From Alectoria sarmentosa (taxonomy: Eukaryota > Ascomycota > Lecanoromycetes > Lecanorales > Parmeliaceae): DNA of 19,389 nucleotides. Numbering within the stretch: position 1 is the first letter of the stretch; each line of letters begins with the position of its first letter. The stretch is from positions 1 through 19,389 of the forward strand of contig WOGZ01000483.1 in the NCBI GenBank assembly GCA_009733775.1, read 5' to 3'. The notes beneath the pieces are model-generated. The model had not been told where the DNA came from and did no database searches. It saw nothing but the letters and a program-made list of their open reading frames with translations. Below, one piece after another: positions 1-9,499 of this stretch. The position numbers and the translations under genes were made by a program.

Positions 1-30
1 TATAAATTATTATTTATCGATATAAAAACC

Positions 31-290
31 TAAATATCGAGAAATAAATATCGAAAATATCGACTTTAAAATATAAATATCGAAAAATAAATATCGAAAA
101 TATCGATTTTAAAATATAAACATTAAAAAATAAATATCGAAAATATTAATTTTGAAATATAAACATCGAGAAAAAAGTATCGAGAAATAATTATCGAATT
201 TTTTTTTTTATAAATTTAAATATCGTAATATAAGTATTAAAAAATAAAAATCGAAAATAATAATTTTAAAAATATAAATATTAAAAATTA
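31..290. repeat. Degenerate 43-bp tandem repeat (minisatellite)
   Basis: Successive units begin taaatatcga or taaacatcga. Units 1-3 lie at 31-73, 74-116 and 117-159 and are each 43 bp long. A fourth unit from 160 has a T-run expansion near 201-210, and a fifth begins near 231. Differences between units are mostly C/T or G/A (for example tatcgact versus tatcgatt, and acatta versus atatcga). That suggests the array existed before the point-mutation process. It could lie in the 3' UTR or LTR of the copia element, or in older sequence; nothing here decides. Confidence 0.8.
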
Positions 291-1545
291 AAAGCGTTAT
301 AAGCGTTTAAAACGTCGAAAATATAAATATCGAAAGCGTTAACTTTTAAAATGCGAACGTCGAGAATTTAAGCGATATAAAAATTATATACGTTAATATT
401 ATTAATATCGAATACGATAATATAATAAACGTATTAATAATATAATATAAAATAATAATAATAAAATAACGAAAAACTAATATAAAAACTAATATCGAAA
501 GAATAAATATGTTATAAAAAATTTAAATTAATTTTTATAAAGTAAAAATATATAATAATTAATATATTAATTTTTATTATTTATATTTAAATAAATTGAT
601 AAACGCGATTTTATCGAATCAAAGGTTTAAAATTTTTAATAATGATAAACGTTGAATTTATTTATTTTATAATTATACGATTATTTTCGTAAATTTATTT
701 ATTATAATAAAATTTTATTCTTAATTACAATTTAAATAATAATTATAAATTTTTATTTTAATCGTAAATCGAATAATGTTATAAACATTTATTTTAAATT
801 TTAAAGATTATAAATGTAAAAATATAAAAAAAAAGTTTAAATACGAAAAGTCTTTTAAATAACGCTTTAAAGCATTTATTATAATCTTAAAGAAATTATT
901 ATTTTTTAAACTTTTCAAGCGTAATTTAATATAAAGCATCGAATAAACTTTTAATTAAAATAATATTAATATTAAATCAAATAAAAAATAATTGTAAATT
1001 TCTTTATTTCGATTAAATTAATTTAAAAAAACTTTTTCGAGAGAGTAATTCAAATTCGATAACGATCGAATTTTGAAAACGATAATTATTTACAATTTTT
1101 AATAAATGAAATATTAATCACTTTACGTTATTTTAACTTTTTTAAATTTTATTAAATTACGTTCGTAAATATCGATCTTAAACTTATATATTAAATTGCT
1201 CAAATTTTTAAATCGCTTATTTAATAAATATTATCGATAATTATATTCTTTAAACGAAATTTTTTAAATAAAAAAGTTTAAAAAATGATAATCGAAAATA
1301 ATTATATTAAAATTTAAAATTTATTTTAATGAATTTTTAAGATGCGATAAAGAAAATAATTAATTTTATTAAAAATCTTTTTTTTTAATTAAACGATCTT
1401 TTAATCTTTCGAAATTGCTTAAAATAAATTTTTGAAAAACTTTATTATTAAATTATTTAGCACTTTCGTTATCGTTTAAAAAAAAAAAAAAAAAAAAAAA
1501 TTTATCAATAAAATCACGACGTGAATAATTTGATTTTTTATAAAT
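291..1545. other. AT-rich stretch without recognisable genes; probable copia 3' UTR/LTR region
   Basis: No open frame or domain trace was seen on either strand. It lies just beyond the C-terminal RNase H end of the minus-strand copia element, so the copia 3' UTR and 3' LTR are expected here. The boundaries cannot be set because the copia 5' LTR is not in the window for comparison. A 23-base A run lies at 1478-1500. Confidence 0.5.
1478..1500. repeat. A23 homopolymer
   Basis: An uninterrupted run of 23 A on the plus strand (T on the copia sense strand), just past the copia coding end. Because it is a T run on the copia sense strand, it is neither a polypurine tract nor a poly(A) tail for that element. 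Confidence 0.9.
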
Positions 1546-1559
1546 AATAAATTAAGGGT

Positions 1560-1920
1560 TATTTTTAAATTCACTCGAAATCGAGCGCTTAACGAAATAT
1601 ATTAAATTTAATTTTAAATAAAAACGTACTTTAAAACGATATCGTTATTCATAATTATTTCGCGTATAAAATAATGTTAAATATCGATATATTTAAAGCG
1701 ATTATAAAATTGAAAATTTTTAATCAAAATTACGATATTTTAATTATTATAAAAGATAATAATAACGAAAGAGAAAATAAAATCTTTAAATTTTAATTAA
1801 ATTTATATTACGAAAGCGCGCTTTATTTACATCGCATTATTATATTAAAAATATTAATTATCGATTTAAAAATCACGAAATTGAGATTATTAAAAAGTCT
1901 TTCGAATTAAATTATCTTTT
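1560..1920 (-). pseudogene. Ty1/copia RNase H C-terminal end, downstream of the gypsy insertion
   Basis: This is the final part of the copia polyprotein, read on the minus strand. Just inside the insertion point the frame gives KKII*FERLFNNLNF, matching the family pattern KEAIWLxRLLxEL with TGG turned into a stop. Around 1661-1695 it gives KYIDI*HYFIREIIMNND, matching the well-known copia motif (T)KHIDIRxHFIRE. This is followed by LKYV, as in the family's LKYVPT.xQLADILTK ending, and then SARFRVN near 1565-1590. The other half of this RNase H lies at 8238-8600, beyond the 6.3-kb gypsy insertion. With one CTTTT copy removed the two halves continue in one frame. No function is possible now. Confidence 0.85.
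1916..1920. repeat. Target-site duplication CTTTT, left side of left gypsy copy
   Basis: The bases directly outside the LTR terminus TGTTA are CTTTT. The same five bases directly follow the other LTR terminus TAACA at 8233-8237. Confidence 0.88.
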
Positions 1921-2122
1921 TGTTAAAATTAATATAAAGTTATATTATATAAATGTATTAAATAAAACAATTAAGTGAAAAGAAAATATATATATAAAAA
2001 AAAGTTTTATATAAAAATAAATGTCTTTATTAAAACACGTTAAGTTTAATCGAATAATGTTTAAAAATAATAATGTTAAAGAGAAGTTAGTTTTATTAAA
2101 AATGTAAAATACGCTCGTAACA
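1921..2122 (-). repeat. 3' LTR of left gypsy copy
   Basis: Plus-strand ends are TGTTAAAATTAA and GCTCGTAACA, with the 5-bp inverted ends TGTTA/TAACA. It aligns along its whole length with 8029-8232 and, reversed, with 11041-11242. Of the three LTRs this one keeps both intact termini. Differences among them are nearly all transitions. Confidence 0.92.
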
Positions 2123-2137
2123 TTATTCTTTTTTTTC
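2123..2137 (-). promoter_or_regulatory. Polypurine tract of left gypsy copy
   Basis: On the minus strand the 15 bases immediately before the 3' LTR are mostly purine (GAAAAAAAAGAATAA). This is where Ty3/gypsy elements prime plus-strand DNA synthesis, and it fixes the element orientation as minus. Confidence 0.7.
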
Positions 2138-2883
2138 AAAAAGCGATGTTTTAACGTTGTAAAAATTAAAGAAATATGTTTATAATTTATTTTATATTTT
2201 CGAAACACTTAATTAATAATTATTTTCAATTAAAAAAAGTTAATAATAATAATAATAATAATATATTATAAAAAGTTCGTTAATAATATCGTCAATATTA
2301 TAATATTTTATCGTTTTAAACGTTTAAAAATAACGTGATTTAATAAAGAATTAACGTTATAATCGTCGTTAAAGTATTTAAATATTTAATATTATTTAAT
2401 ATTTCATATTTTAAACGAAAAAAGAATCGCAAAAATTAAATGATATGATTAAATAAAATCTTTCGAATCGAATCGAGTCGTAAAAATTAAATTTTATTTG
2501 AAATTTATATATATTTTAATAATGTTTTATATAGTTTTTATTATAAATTATTATATATATAATATTAAATAAATTTAATAATAACGATAACGAGTTTTTA
2601 AATCGTTATTAAAAGATTTTAAAAGATGTTAATAATGTGAGTAACGAAGATCGCGTGTTCATTTAAATCTTAAATTAATATATCATCATCGTCGATATCA
2701 ATCGATTTTGTCGTTAAAAAAATAACGTGAAGATACACGCATAATAGTCGAAAGTTATATATAATTATTATTATTTATTATAACAACGACGATTATTAAA
2801 AAAAAAAAAAAAAATAATAATAATAATAAAATCTTTTTATAAATCAATCGTTAGCTTAATCGAATAATGTATAATCTTTTTAT
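2138..2883 (-). other. 3' untranslated region of left gypsy copy
   Basis: This stretch lies between the chromodomain end and the polypurine tract, with no domain trace seen. It holds a (TAA)n microsatellite at about 2240-2262 and an A run followed by (TAA)n at about 2797-2830. From about 2509 upward it pairs with the right copy: 2695-2758 matches the reverse complement of 19140-19203. Confidence 0.6.
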
Positions 2884-3056
2884 CGTGATTTATTTGAATA
2901 TCTTTTATTAAAGTTTTTTATTACGTTTTTTATATTATCGAATTCATTTTCATTAATATTATATTAATTAAACTCTTTATCAACGTTTTTTTATTTAATT
3001 TTATATTTAAAACGATTTCATAATTTCTTTAAATTTAATATATCTTTAATTACTCA
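2884..3056 (-). pseudogene. Chromodomain at the end of the gypsy integrase (left copy)
   Basis: Chromodomains at the integrase C-terminus of chromoviruses bind methylated histone H3 and steer insertion to particular chromatin. The minus frame reads K*VIKDILNLKKL*NRFKYK, then IK*KNVDKEFN*YNINENEF, then DNIKNVIKNFNKRYSNKS. The stops fall where the family has Trp (first W of xWxVExIL, KW, and W before Y). The layout fits the family: N-terminal W.VE.IL, central Y.(I/V)KW, an acidic segment with WY, and a C-terminal helix ending F..(R/K)YP. The right copy gives the same frame at 18832-19011. The identification rests on pattern and on position directly after GPY/F. Confidence 0.78.
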
Positions 3057-3101
3057 TTTTTTTTTATTTTTAACGATAATGATTTTAAAAAAAAGGTTTT
3101 T

Positions 3102-3299
3102 TTAATTAAATAATGAATTAATAACAAAGGGATTTAAAAATTTAAAATAAAAAACATTATAAACTTTTATAATCTTAAACAATTTCAATTTATAAAAAAG
3201 TTTAATAATAAATATAATTTTAAATAAATCGAACATTTTATCGTTTATTTTTTTAAATAATTTATTAATAATAATGTTTTTATTATTAAAAAAAATCAA
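3102..3299 (-). pseudogene. Integrase GPY/F module (left copy), 65-residue open remnant
   Basis: The longest credible open stretch of the left element. It contains FDLFKIIFIIKLFYKLKLFK followed by KVYNVFYFKFLNPF. This matches the GPY/F module ending of Ty3/gypsy integrases, whose pattern is LGPFkI...(A/P)YkLxLP..MKIHxVFHVSLLkP, with H to Y and P to F/L changes as expected from C-to-T mutation. The equivalent frame in the right copy (18650-18792) retains MKIYNVFYFKLLN. The residues before KMFDLF come from a weaker frame. It is openness by chance survival, not an independent small gene. It is followed by the chromodomain at 2884-3056. Confidence 0.82.
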
Positions 3300-3319
3300 A
3301 TCGTTTTTTTAAACGTTAT

Positions 3320-3323
3320 ATCT
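3320..3323 (-). other. Junction of an internal deletion in the integrase of the left copy
   Basis: The left and right copies align smoothly on either side of this point. However, the right copy carries 17888-18568 (about 684 bp) between the matching sequences atcataaatataa and atataacgttta, and the left copy joins them directly. The missing block encodes the DDE catalytic core in the right copy, so this is a loss from the left rather than a gain on the right. Confidence 0.85.
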
Positions 3324-3324
3324 T

Positions 3325-3560
3325 ATATTTATGATATTTAAAAACTTTAATTCTTTTATAAATATAATAATTGCTAATATATGTGATAATTATTATTTTT
3401 ATATTTTTTTAATAATACTCTCGTTTAAGTAATTTATATATATAAACGATTTTTAAATAATTATATACAAGTTAATCGAGTATTTCTTAAATAATAATCG
3501 TGTATATAAATTTAAATATCTATAAACGATCTTTGTGATAAAGAATATCGTTTATAATAA
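3325..3560 (-). pseudogene. Integrase N-terminal zinc-binding region (left copy)
   Basis: This matches the right-copy stretch around 17650-17887, where the frame gives KLLKRKYY*KNIK and then ISNYYIYKRIKTFKYHKY. That fits the HHCC integrase pattern LL.R.YYWp.M...(V/I)..YI.NC..C.R.K, with Cys and His codons reading Tyr. In the left copy it runs straight into the deletion junction at about 3322 and then into GPY/F, so the zinc-binding part is now joined to the C-terminus without a catalytic core. Confidence 0.72.
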
Positions 3561-3779
3561 CGCATTTATTAAGTGTGATGTTTTTTAATTTCTTTTTATT
3601 ATTAATAATTATCTCATATATTTCGTTATATTCGTTATCGACTTTATTCGCTTCGAACATTTATAATAAAAAAAATTATTAATAATATTAATTTCGAACT
3701 CGATATTATCGAGATTTAAACGATTCAATATAAAAGTAATTCAATATTATTATTTAAATCGTTTATTTATAAAATTAAT

Positions 3780-4200
3780 AAATTTATATTTAACTATTTA
3801 AATAATAATATTAATTTTGAAATTTTGAGATTTTAAACGATAAATGATTTTAATTTTATATTCGAATAATATATCGAAATATTTAATTTAACGACGATTT
3901 AAATTACGTTTTTTAATAAAATATATAAAATCTTTATATTTCGTGAATATCTTAATCGAAATATTAATATATTTTAACTTAAATCGTTAATGTTTTAAAT
4001 ATCGAATAATAATAAATAATTTTTTATTATAAATTTAATAATTGCATTCGATCGAAATTAAATTTTCATTATAAAAAATTATCGAATATAATATTTTTTT
4101 ATTATTATATTATAATAATATTATTTCGTTAACATAATCGAAAAAATTCGTTTTCAATTTTTTTTTTGAATTTATTAAAATGTCGCAAAGTAAAAATTTA
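3780..4200 (-). pseudogene. Gypsy RNase H (left copy)
   Basis: This is collinear, in inverted orientation, with the RNase H of the right copy at 17010-17430 (coordinate sum close to 21210 at several landmarks, such as 3971 with 17239 and 3691 with 17520). RNase H removes the RNA strand of the RNA/DNA hybrid during reverse transcription. It is interrupted by stops. The clearer reading is in the right copy, where QIYNKKL and related motifs are visible. Confidence 0.75.
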
Positions 4201-5135
4201 TATAACGTCAATTTTTAATTAAATAAAGACTTTTTAATATTATTAAAAATCTTTTATAAATCTTTTATAAAAATTATAAAAATCGATAAAGATTTATATT
4301 TACTTTAAATTTGTAAATTGTGTTTAATTAACGACAATTTATATTTTAATCGAATTTATTCGTAATTTATCGATAAATATTAATAAATTTAAAAATTTAA
4401 TTTTTTATATATAAAATTCACATTTAAAGATGTTTATTTATAAATCGATTTTTTATTATTTTTAAAAAAACAATCGAATATATTAAACGTGTTTTTTTAA
4501 ATTTTATTATAAATAAAAATATTATTCAAATATGTTTAATTTTTTTTTTTTAAATATTTAAAGAAAATATCGTTTATATATTACTAATAAATAATAAAAT
4601 TATTTGTTAATTTAAATAAAAATATTCGATATTTATATATTTTAAAAAATGTAATAAATGTAATAAAAATTTTATTTATTAAATGCATTTAAAATTTATT
4701 AAAAATAACGATAATGTTAAATCGTATAAAATATTTACTATTTTTTATTTTTTATCAAAATTTCATTTATTAATGAAATAAAATATCGATTTCTTTTGAT
4801 AATAACGTTCAATTTTCGATAATTTATATAAAATCGCAAGTCTTTATTTAATTTTTCAATAAATAAAATAAATGAAACGAATAAAATATGATTAAATACG
4901 ATAAATTCTTTTTCTAAATGTTCGTTTAAATATTTCTTAATTTATTCGAATTTATAACCTAATAATAAATAAATTTTATTTTTAAATAATGCGTTTTTAT
5001 TTGCTTTTTTAGCGAATTTCAATTTATAATTATAAAAACGATATAAAAATAATATATTTATTTATAATTTATTAAAAACAGTTATATAATTATAATAATT
5101 CATAAAAAAATTATTAAACATTTTTTGAAAAATGA
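4200..5135 (-). pseudogene. Gypsy reverse transcriptase (left copy), uninterrupted by insertion
   Basis: The minus-strand frame gives YFIRFNIIVIFNKF*MHLIN, then KIFITFITFFKIYKYRIFLF, KLTNNFIIY**YINDIFFKY, and YLNNIFIYN at 4506-4534. These follow the Ty3/gypsy RT sequence blocks: TkFDL..AFnKlRmh, TtFiTsFG.YkYrVLPFGLtNgPAtyQ, and the catalytic YLDDILIYS with Asp to Asn changes. Downstream it reads KLNF*IY*YLSINYE*IRLK and FIIFIKDL*KIF, matching kFLG.iiS..GI..d and F.NFYRRFI.dFSki. Stops sit at Trp, Arg/Gly and Gln positions. The N-terminal part (LP..Y.DYVDVFDK type) mirrors right 14165-14564. The left copy lacks the 1844-bp insertion found in the right copy. Confidence 0.9.
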
Positions 5136-5519
5136 AGATTTTAACATTATTAATTTAAACGTATTTCGATATATATAATTTATAACGTTTTTTATATTTG
5201 ATTTCGAAATCGTATAAATATAATTTATTAATTAAAATGCGATTGTCTCAATACAATTATGATATAATCTCGAAAAATTTATTAAAAATATTATAAATTT
5301 CATTCATTATTAAAAAAAAGAGTTTATTTTTTTTATTTTAAATTAAATAATAATAAATCGATGCGTTAATTTTAATAATATCGATAAAATTAAATTTCTT
5401 AATCATTTTTTCTTTAAATGCTTTAAATATCGATATCGATCTTTTTTTATTTAAAATGTTTTTGAAATAATTTATATCGAAATTATCTTTATTTGATTCA
5501 TTTTTAATAATAAATTTAA

Positions 5520-5915
5520 AAAAACGTATAATAATAATAAATAATGTTTTTAATAAAAACGATAAATTTTTAAATGTTAATATTTTGTTATTATTATGTT
5601 TATATCGTTTAAATACAAATAATATTTTATTTTTAAATATATTAAATACGATTTTATATTTATTTATTTATGATTTTTCGAAAATTAAATCGTATTATTT
5701 TAATAAAATAATAAAAATAAAATAAAATCATTTTTTATAATTATATATATTTAAAATAAATAATAAATTATTTAAACAATCGCTTATTATAGTTTTATAA
5801 TGATTTTGATTTAAAAAGAAAATAAAACTTAATTTATAAACGTTTATATATTTTAAATACGATAATTTCATTAATAGCGATATAAACCTCGATATATTCG
5901 CAATTCATAAAACAA
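5520..5915 (-). pseudogene. Gypsy aspartic protease region (left copy)
   Basis: This is collinear with right 13375-13770, where a long open frame is visible (see that entry). Aspartic proteases of these elements cleave the Gag-Pol polyprotein. In the left copy the frame is broken by more stops, and the call rests mainly on alignment to the right copy and its place between Gag and RT. Confidence 0.6.
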
Positions 5916-5949
5916 TTCGTAAATGTTATTTATCGATTTTGTGATAATA

Positions 5950-6945
5950 ACGTAACTATTATTCGAAAGAGTCGTTATATTAAAGAATTATTTAAAATAT
6001 TCGTTAAACACACGTCTTTATTATCTTTTATCGTGATTTAAGAAAAAAAATCTTTTTTTAAATCATTTAAAGAGTCTTTTAAGTTATTATTATCGTTATT
6101 ATTTATTTTTATAATATACACTCGAATAATCTTTTTATTTAATTAAAAATAATTACGTTCAATATATTTAATTTAATTATAAATATAATATATAAATTTT
6201 TTAACATTCACTTCGATTTTAACTTTAATAAATAAAATCGATATAATAAATTTTATAAATGTTATTATAATGCGTATAATTTTCGTTATTATTAAAATAA
6301 TTAATTTTTTCATTAAGAAAACAATTTTAAATATAAATGTTTTAAACTTTTTTTTATATTTAACACGTTAAATGTTATTTAATTTTCGTAAATATTTTTT
6401 AATAAATGTTAATTCGTTAAAACCTTTATATGCGTTTTAATTCTTTTATAAATTTTTACGAATCTTTAAACGTAAATATCGTATTATATTATTTTTATCT
6501 TTATTAATAATTAAATTAAATTAAATGAAATCAACGTAAAATTTTATAAAAGATATAATATTTTGTTAAATTGAATTATAATATCGTTTAAAATTATTTC
6601 ATCGATTGAAGTTTTCATAAATATCGATTAAATCCTTTATTATCTTTTTATAAAATAAATATAAATTCGAATAATTTTTTAATCGACGTTTTATAATTTA
6701 TTTTAAAGCTTTTTCTTTCTATTTAAAAATAACATAAATTAATTTGAATTTAACAATAAAATATTAATTATGATTAATAATAAATTTGTGATTTATTTTG
6801 AAAAATTAATCGTTTTATATAACACTTTTTTAATTCGTAAAAATTAAAAAATTAAAAAAATTAAAAAACTTATTCTTTTTTTAATATAAATCGATTTTTA
6901 AATTCATTATAAAAAAGTTTATTTTTTAAATCGTTTTTTAATAAT
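5950..6945 (-). pseudogene. Gypsy Gag region (left copy)
   Basis: Mirror of the right-copy Gag stretch at 12330-13340 (coordinate sum about 19275-19288). Gag forms the particle that packages the element RNA. In the left copy the stops are dense and no zinc knuckle could be read. A small expansion of an aaattaaaa-type motif near 6840-6868 is not matched in the right copy. Confidence 0.5.
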
Positions 6946-6949
6946 TAAA

Positions 6950-8028
6950 GTTTTATTATATTAATCTTTTATTGTAACTTTATTATTCGTTTTTATTAAT
7001 TACAAGCGATGTTATTTATTTACTTAATTATAAACTTAAATTAATATAAAAAATTTATAACATTATTTTTATTAATAATAATTTTGTAAAAACGAATTGC
7101 GAATTCGCAAAATTCGTTTCATTTGAAACGAAGTTGATGCAATATATAAAAGAATTTTTTAAATGCAACTTTTATTTAATATAATAATTACTCATTAATA
7201 AAAGTGTATTATAAATTTAACGTATTATGTTATTGAAAGAAGTTTTCAAATATTATTGAAATATAACGTAATTTGATTTTATTTAAGAAATTTTAAATGT
7301 ATTTTTTTTTTTTCAATAAAGGTTATTAATAAAAAAGAAAAAAAAAGTAAAAAAAAAGAAAAAGTTTTTAAATATTTTAAAAAATGTAATATTAAGAAGT
7401 ATTATCATAAAGAAAAGTTTTAACATTTCTCATTTAATATATTTAACGATTTTCGTATAAAAAAAAAATTTAATTTAATATATAAAAAACAATAAAGAAT
7501 ATTATTTAATCGTTTAATTATTTATTAAATTTTTATGAAAATAATGTATTAATTAAATAACGTTTTTTTAGTTTCGTTATTTATGTAAAAAATATTCATT
7601 ATATCGTTATCGACTTTATACGAGAAAACTTGATAATGCGAAATAAAAAAAATAAACTTTAAAAAATTATAAAATCGTGATTTTTTATTTAATAAAAATA
7701 TCGTAAAAGATTTAAATATTTTTAATAATAATCTTTCGAATAATATAATCGATATTATTTTAATTAAAGTTATATAAAAATAATGTGTGATTATTATTTT
7801 CGATTTATTAATTAAATAAATGTTTTAATATCTTTTTTATATTTGTTATTATTAATAAAACAAATTATTATCTTAATGCGAGCTATTCGAATTTTAATTA
7901 TCGTAAATAATTTAATTTAAAAATACGATATTTTAATAGTTTTTATATTTTAATAAAGCTTTTATTAATACGATTCTTTAAATTCGTTAATTAATACGAA
8001 TAAAATAAATAAAATAATTTAATTATAA
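6950..8028 (-). other. 5' leader of left gypsy copy
   Basis: This lies between the 5' LTR and the Gag traces. It contains a GC-containing palindromic segment near 7090-7132 (gcgaattcgc, then gtttcatttgaaac), matched in the right copy near 12140-12175. It also holds a purine-rich run at about 7315-7368, opposite the pyrimidine run at 11905-11940 in the right copy. The primer binding site should abut 8028 but is too mutated to name a tRNA. Confidence 0.55.
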
Positions 8029-8232
8029 TATTAAAATTAATATAAAATCATATTATATAAATATATTAAATAAAATAATTAAGTGAGAAGAAAATATATA
8101 TATAATAAGAAAACATTTATATAAAATTAAATATTTTTATTAAAATACGTTAAACTTAATTGAAAAATGTTAAAAAAATGTAATATTAAAAAAAAGTTAA
8201 TTTTATTAAAAATGTAAAATACGCTTGTAACA
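8029..8232 (-). repeat. 5' LTR of left gypsy copy
   Basis: Plus-strand ends are TATTAAAATTAA (TGTTA with G to A) and GCTTGTAACA. It aligns end to end with 1921-2122 and with the reverse complement of 11041-11242. The promoter of the element would lie here, but the base composition makes TATA-like boxes uninformative. Confidence 0.92.
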
Positions 8233-8237
8233 CTTTT
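8233..8237. repeat. Target-site duplication CTTTT, right side of left gypsy copy
   Basis: Identical to 1916-1920. It lies directly outside the LTR end TAACA. On the copia sense strand the duplicated bases are AAAAG, within the RNase H codons for ...IKK. Confidence 0.88.
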
Positions 8238-8600
8238 TAATGATTTAAATTTAATCGATATATTCGATTTCATAAATGAAAAATATTATCGTAAATCAAC
8301 GTTTAAATAATTATTTTATAATTGTATTATTAAAATTAAATATATAATTAAAAATAAACCGTTTAATATTTTAATTATTAATTTAATCGACGTCGATATA
8401 TTTGCGCAATAAAACGAGTTTTTTTATAAATAAGTTTAAAATATAACGTATTTCGCAAATATTTCATTTTTTTTTTTAATTATTTTTTAAGAAAATTATT
8501 AAAATTAAAGACGTAATAAAAGATTATAAAAAAAACGTAAATAATATTTAAGCGAATATTTAATATCGCGTACATTAAAAAATCGATAACAAATTAATAT
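8238..8600 (-). pseudogene. Copia RNase H, N-terminal and central part
   Basis: The minus frame gives FVIDFLMYAILNIRLNIIYV at about 8550-8590, matching copia IGSLMYAMLGTRPDIAYAVS. It then gives KYIDVD*INN*NIKRFIFNY near 8385-8400 and below, matching GYTDADWAGDxxTRRSTSGY with both Trp codons turned into TAA. Last comes YEIEYID*I*IIKK, matching CEAEYIGQTQATKE with Gln codons as stops. It stops at 8238, where the gypsy LTR begins, and resumes at 1920. These three blocks are among the most recognisable copia signatures. Confidence 0.92.
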
Positions 8601-9260
8601 AAAAAACGAGACTTTTCGATAATTTTAAAACCTTTAACGACGAATTTTAAATGTGAGATTTTTATTAAAATATCGCTAACTTTAACACGATCGTTTTATA
8701 TATTATAATTTTTAAAAACTTTTTCAAAATAAATTTTTTAATTAAACGTTATAATATAATTTTAATAATTATATATTATTTTTAAATTTAAATAATAAAT
8801 ATATAATTTTAAATTTATTATTCGAAATTTAACATTAAAAGCGCTTTTAAATTTATTAATAATAAATCGAGTAAATTTCGCGATAAAAATATCGTCGATA
8901 TAAATAATCACGATAAATTTTTTTTCGTCGTAAATAAAAACGTTAAAATTTTTCGTTAGAAAACGATATTCGAATTTTCGAAAAAAAGTAAATATAATAT
9001 TATATTAAATTCGAAACGATTATTTCAATTCGTAAACCTTTTTTTAAAATAATAAATTTTATCGATATCGTTTTTATATTTTTTAAATTAACGAATATAT
9101 ATAATCTTTTCGACGTTATTATATAAAAATGCGATTTTAACGTTTATTTAATTTAATTTCAAATCGAAATCGATTATTATAATAAAAATAATTTTGTAAT
9201 TTATAAATTTAACGACGAAAATAAAAGTTTTTTGAAAATCGATATTTTCGCGTTATATAT
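8600..9260 (-). pseudogene. Copia reverse transcriptase
   Basis: The minus frame reads RENIDFQKTFIFVVKFINYK near 9200-9255 (family REGIDYxETFAPVVkp.SyK). INVKIAFLYNNVEKIIYI at 9092-9143 matches MDVKTAFLYGxVEExIYI. FIVIIYIDDIFIAK at 8885-8902 and flanks is the catalytic YVDDILIAG block with both Asp codons intact. Downstream, LKLYIYYLNLKI matches DLG...YFLGm+i, and YFEKVFKNYNI matches YIEkvLkdFgm. This is the best-preserved protein trace in the window. It would copy element RNA into DNA in virus-like particles. Trp and Gln positions read as stops. Confidence 0.93.
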
Positions 9261-9499
9261 AATTTTAAATTATTTATCGCGCTTTATATTAAATTATTTC
9301 GTTTATTAATTTACGCTTAAATTTATAAATTTATTTATTTTTTAAAACTTTACGATTCGTTGAAAGTTTATAAAAATATTAAATTTTATTATCGATTAAA
9401 AAATGATATTTTTCATTTATATTTAATTATTAATTTATTTTATATAAAACGATCATTATTGTCTTTTTATAAATACGAGATTTAAATAATTCGAAGTTA

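Larger units (their letters stand above)
1921..8232 (-). mobile_element. Ty3/gypsy chromovirus, left copy, complete LTR to LTR but degenerate
   Basis: A 6312-bp element bounded by LTRs of 202 and 204 bp with TGTTA...TAACA termini and a perfect 5-bp duplication (CTTTT). The sense strand is minus. A purine-rich tract precedes the LTR at 1921-2122, and the domain order from 8232 downwards is Gag, protease, RT, RNase H, integrase, GPY/F, chromodomain. That order (RT before integrase) is Ty3/gypsy, and the C-terminal chromodomain makes it a chromovirus. It lies inside the RNase H of a minus-strand copia element. It is inactivated by many RIP-type stops and by loss of about 684 bp covering the integrase core. 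A second copy, inverted, starts at 11041. Confidence 0.93.

Noticed and set aside
1..300. CRISPR array
   Set aside because: Units are contiguous 43-bp tandem copies without unique spacers, in a eukaryotic setting.
1478..1500. Poly(A) tail of a LINE or processed insertion
   Set aside because: No LINE coding trace or target duplication was found nearby. The run lies in the expected copia 3' UTR on the opposite strand sense.
1945..2208. 87-residue open frame on the minus strand
   Set aside because: It lies mostly inside the gypsy 3' LTR and crosses into the adjoining polypurine tract and UTR. It has the Phe/Ile/Lys composition expected from chance in AT-rich DNA, and the frame is not kept in the other two LTRs.
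2240..2830. (TAA)n and A-run microsatellites as functional sites
   Set aside because: Such runs are expected in sequence of this composition, and no association with a gene or conserved position was seen.
7085..7135. Independent MITE with inverted ends (gcgaattcgc palindrome)
   Set aside because: The same segment is present at the matching place of the right gypsy copy (12140-12175), so it belongs to the element leader.
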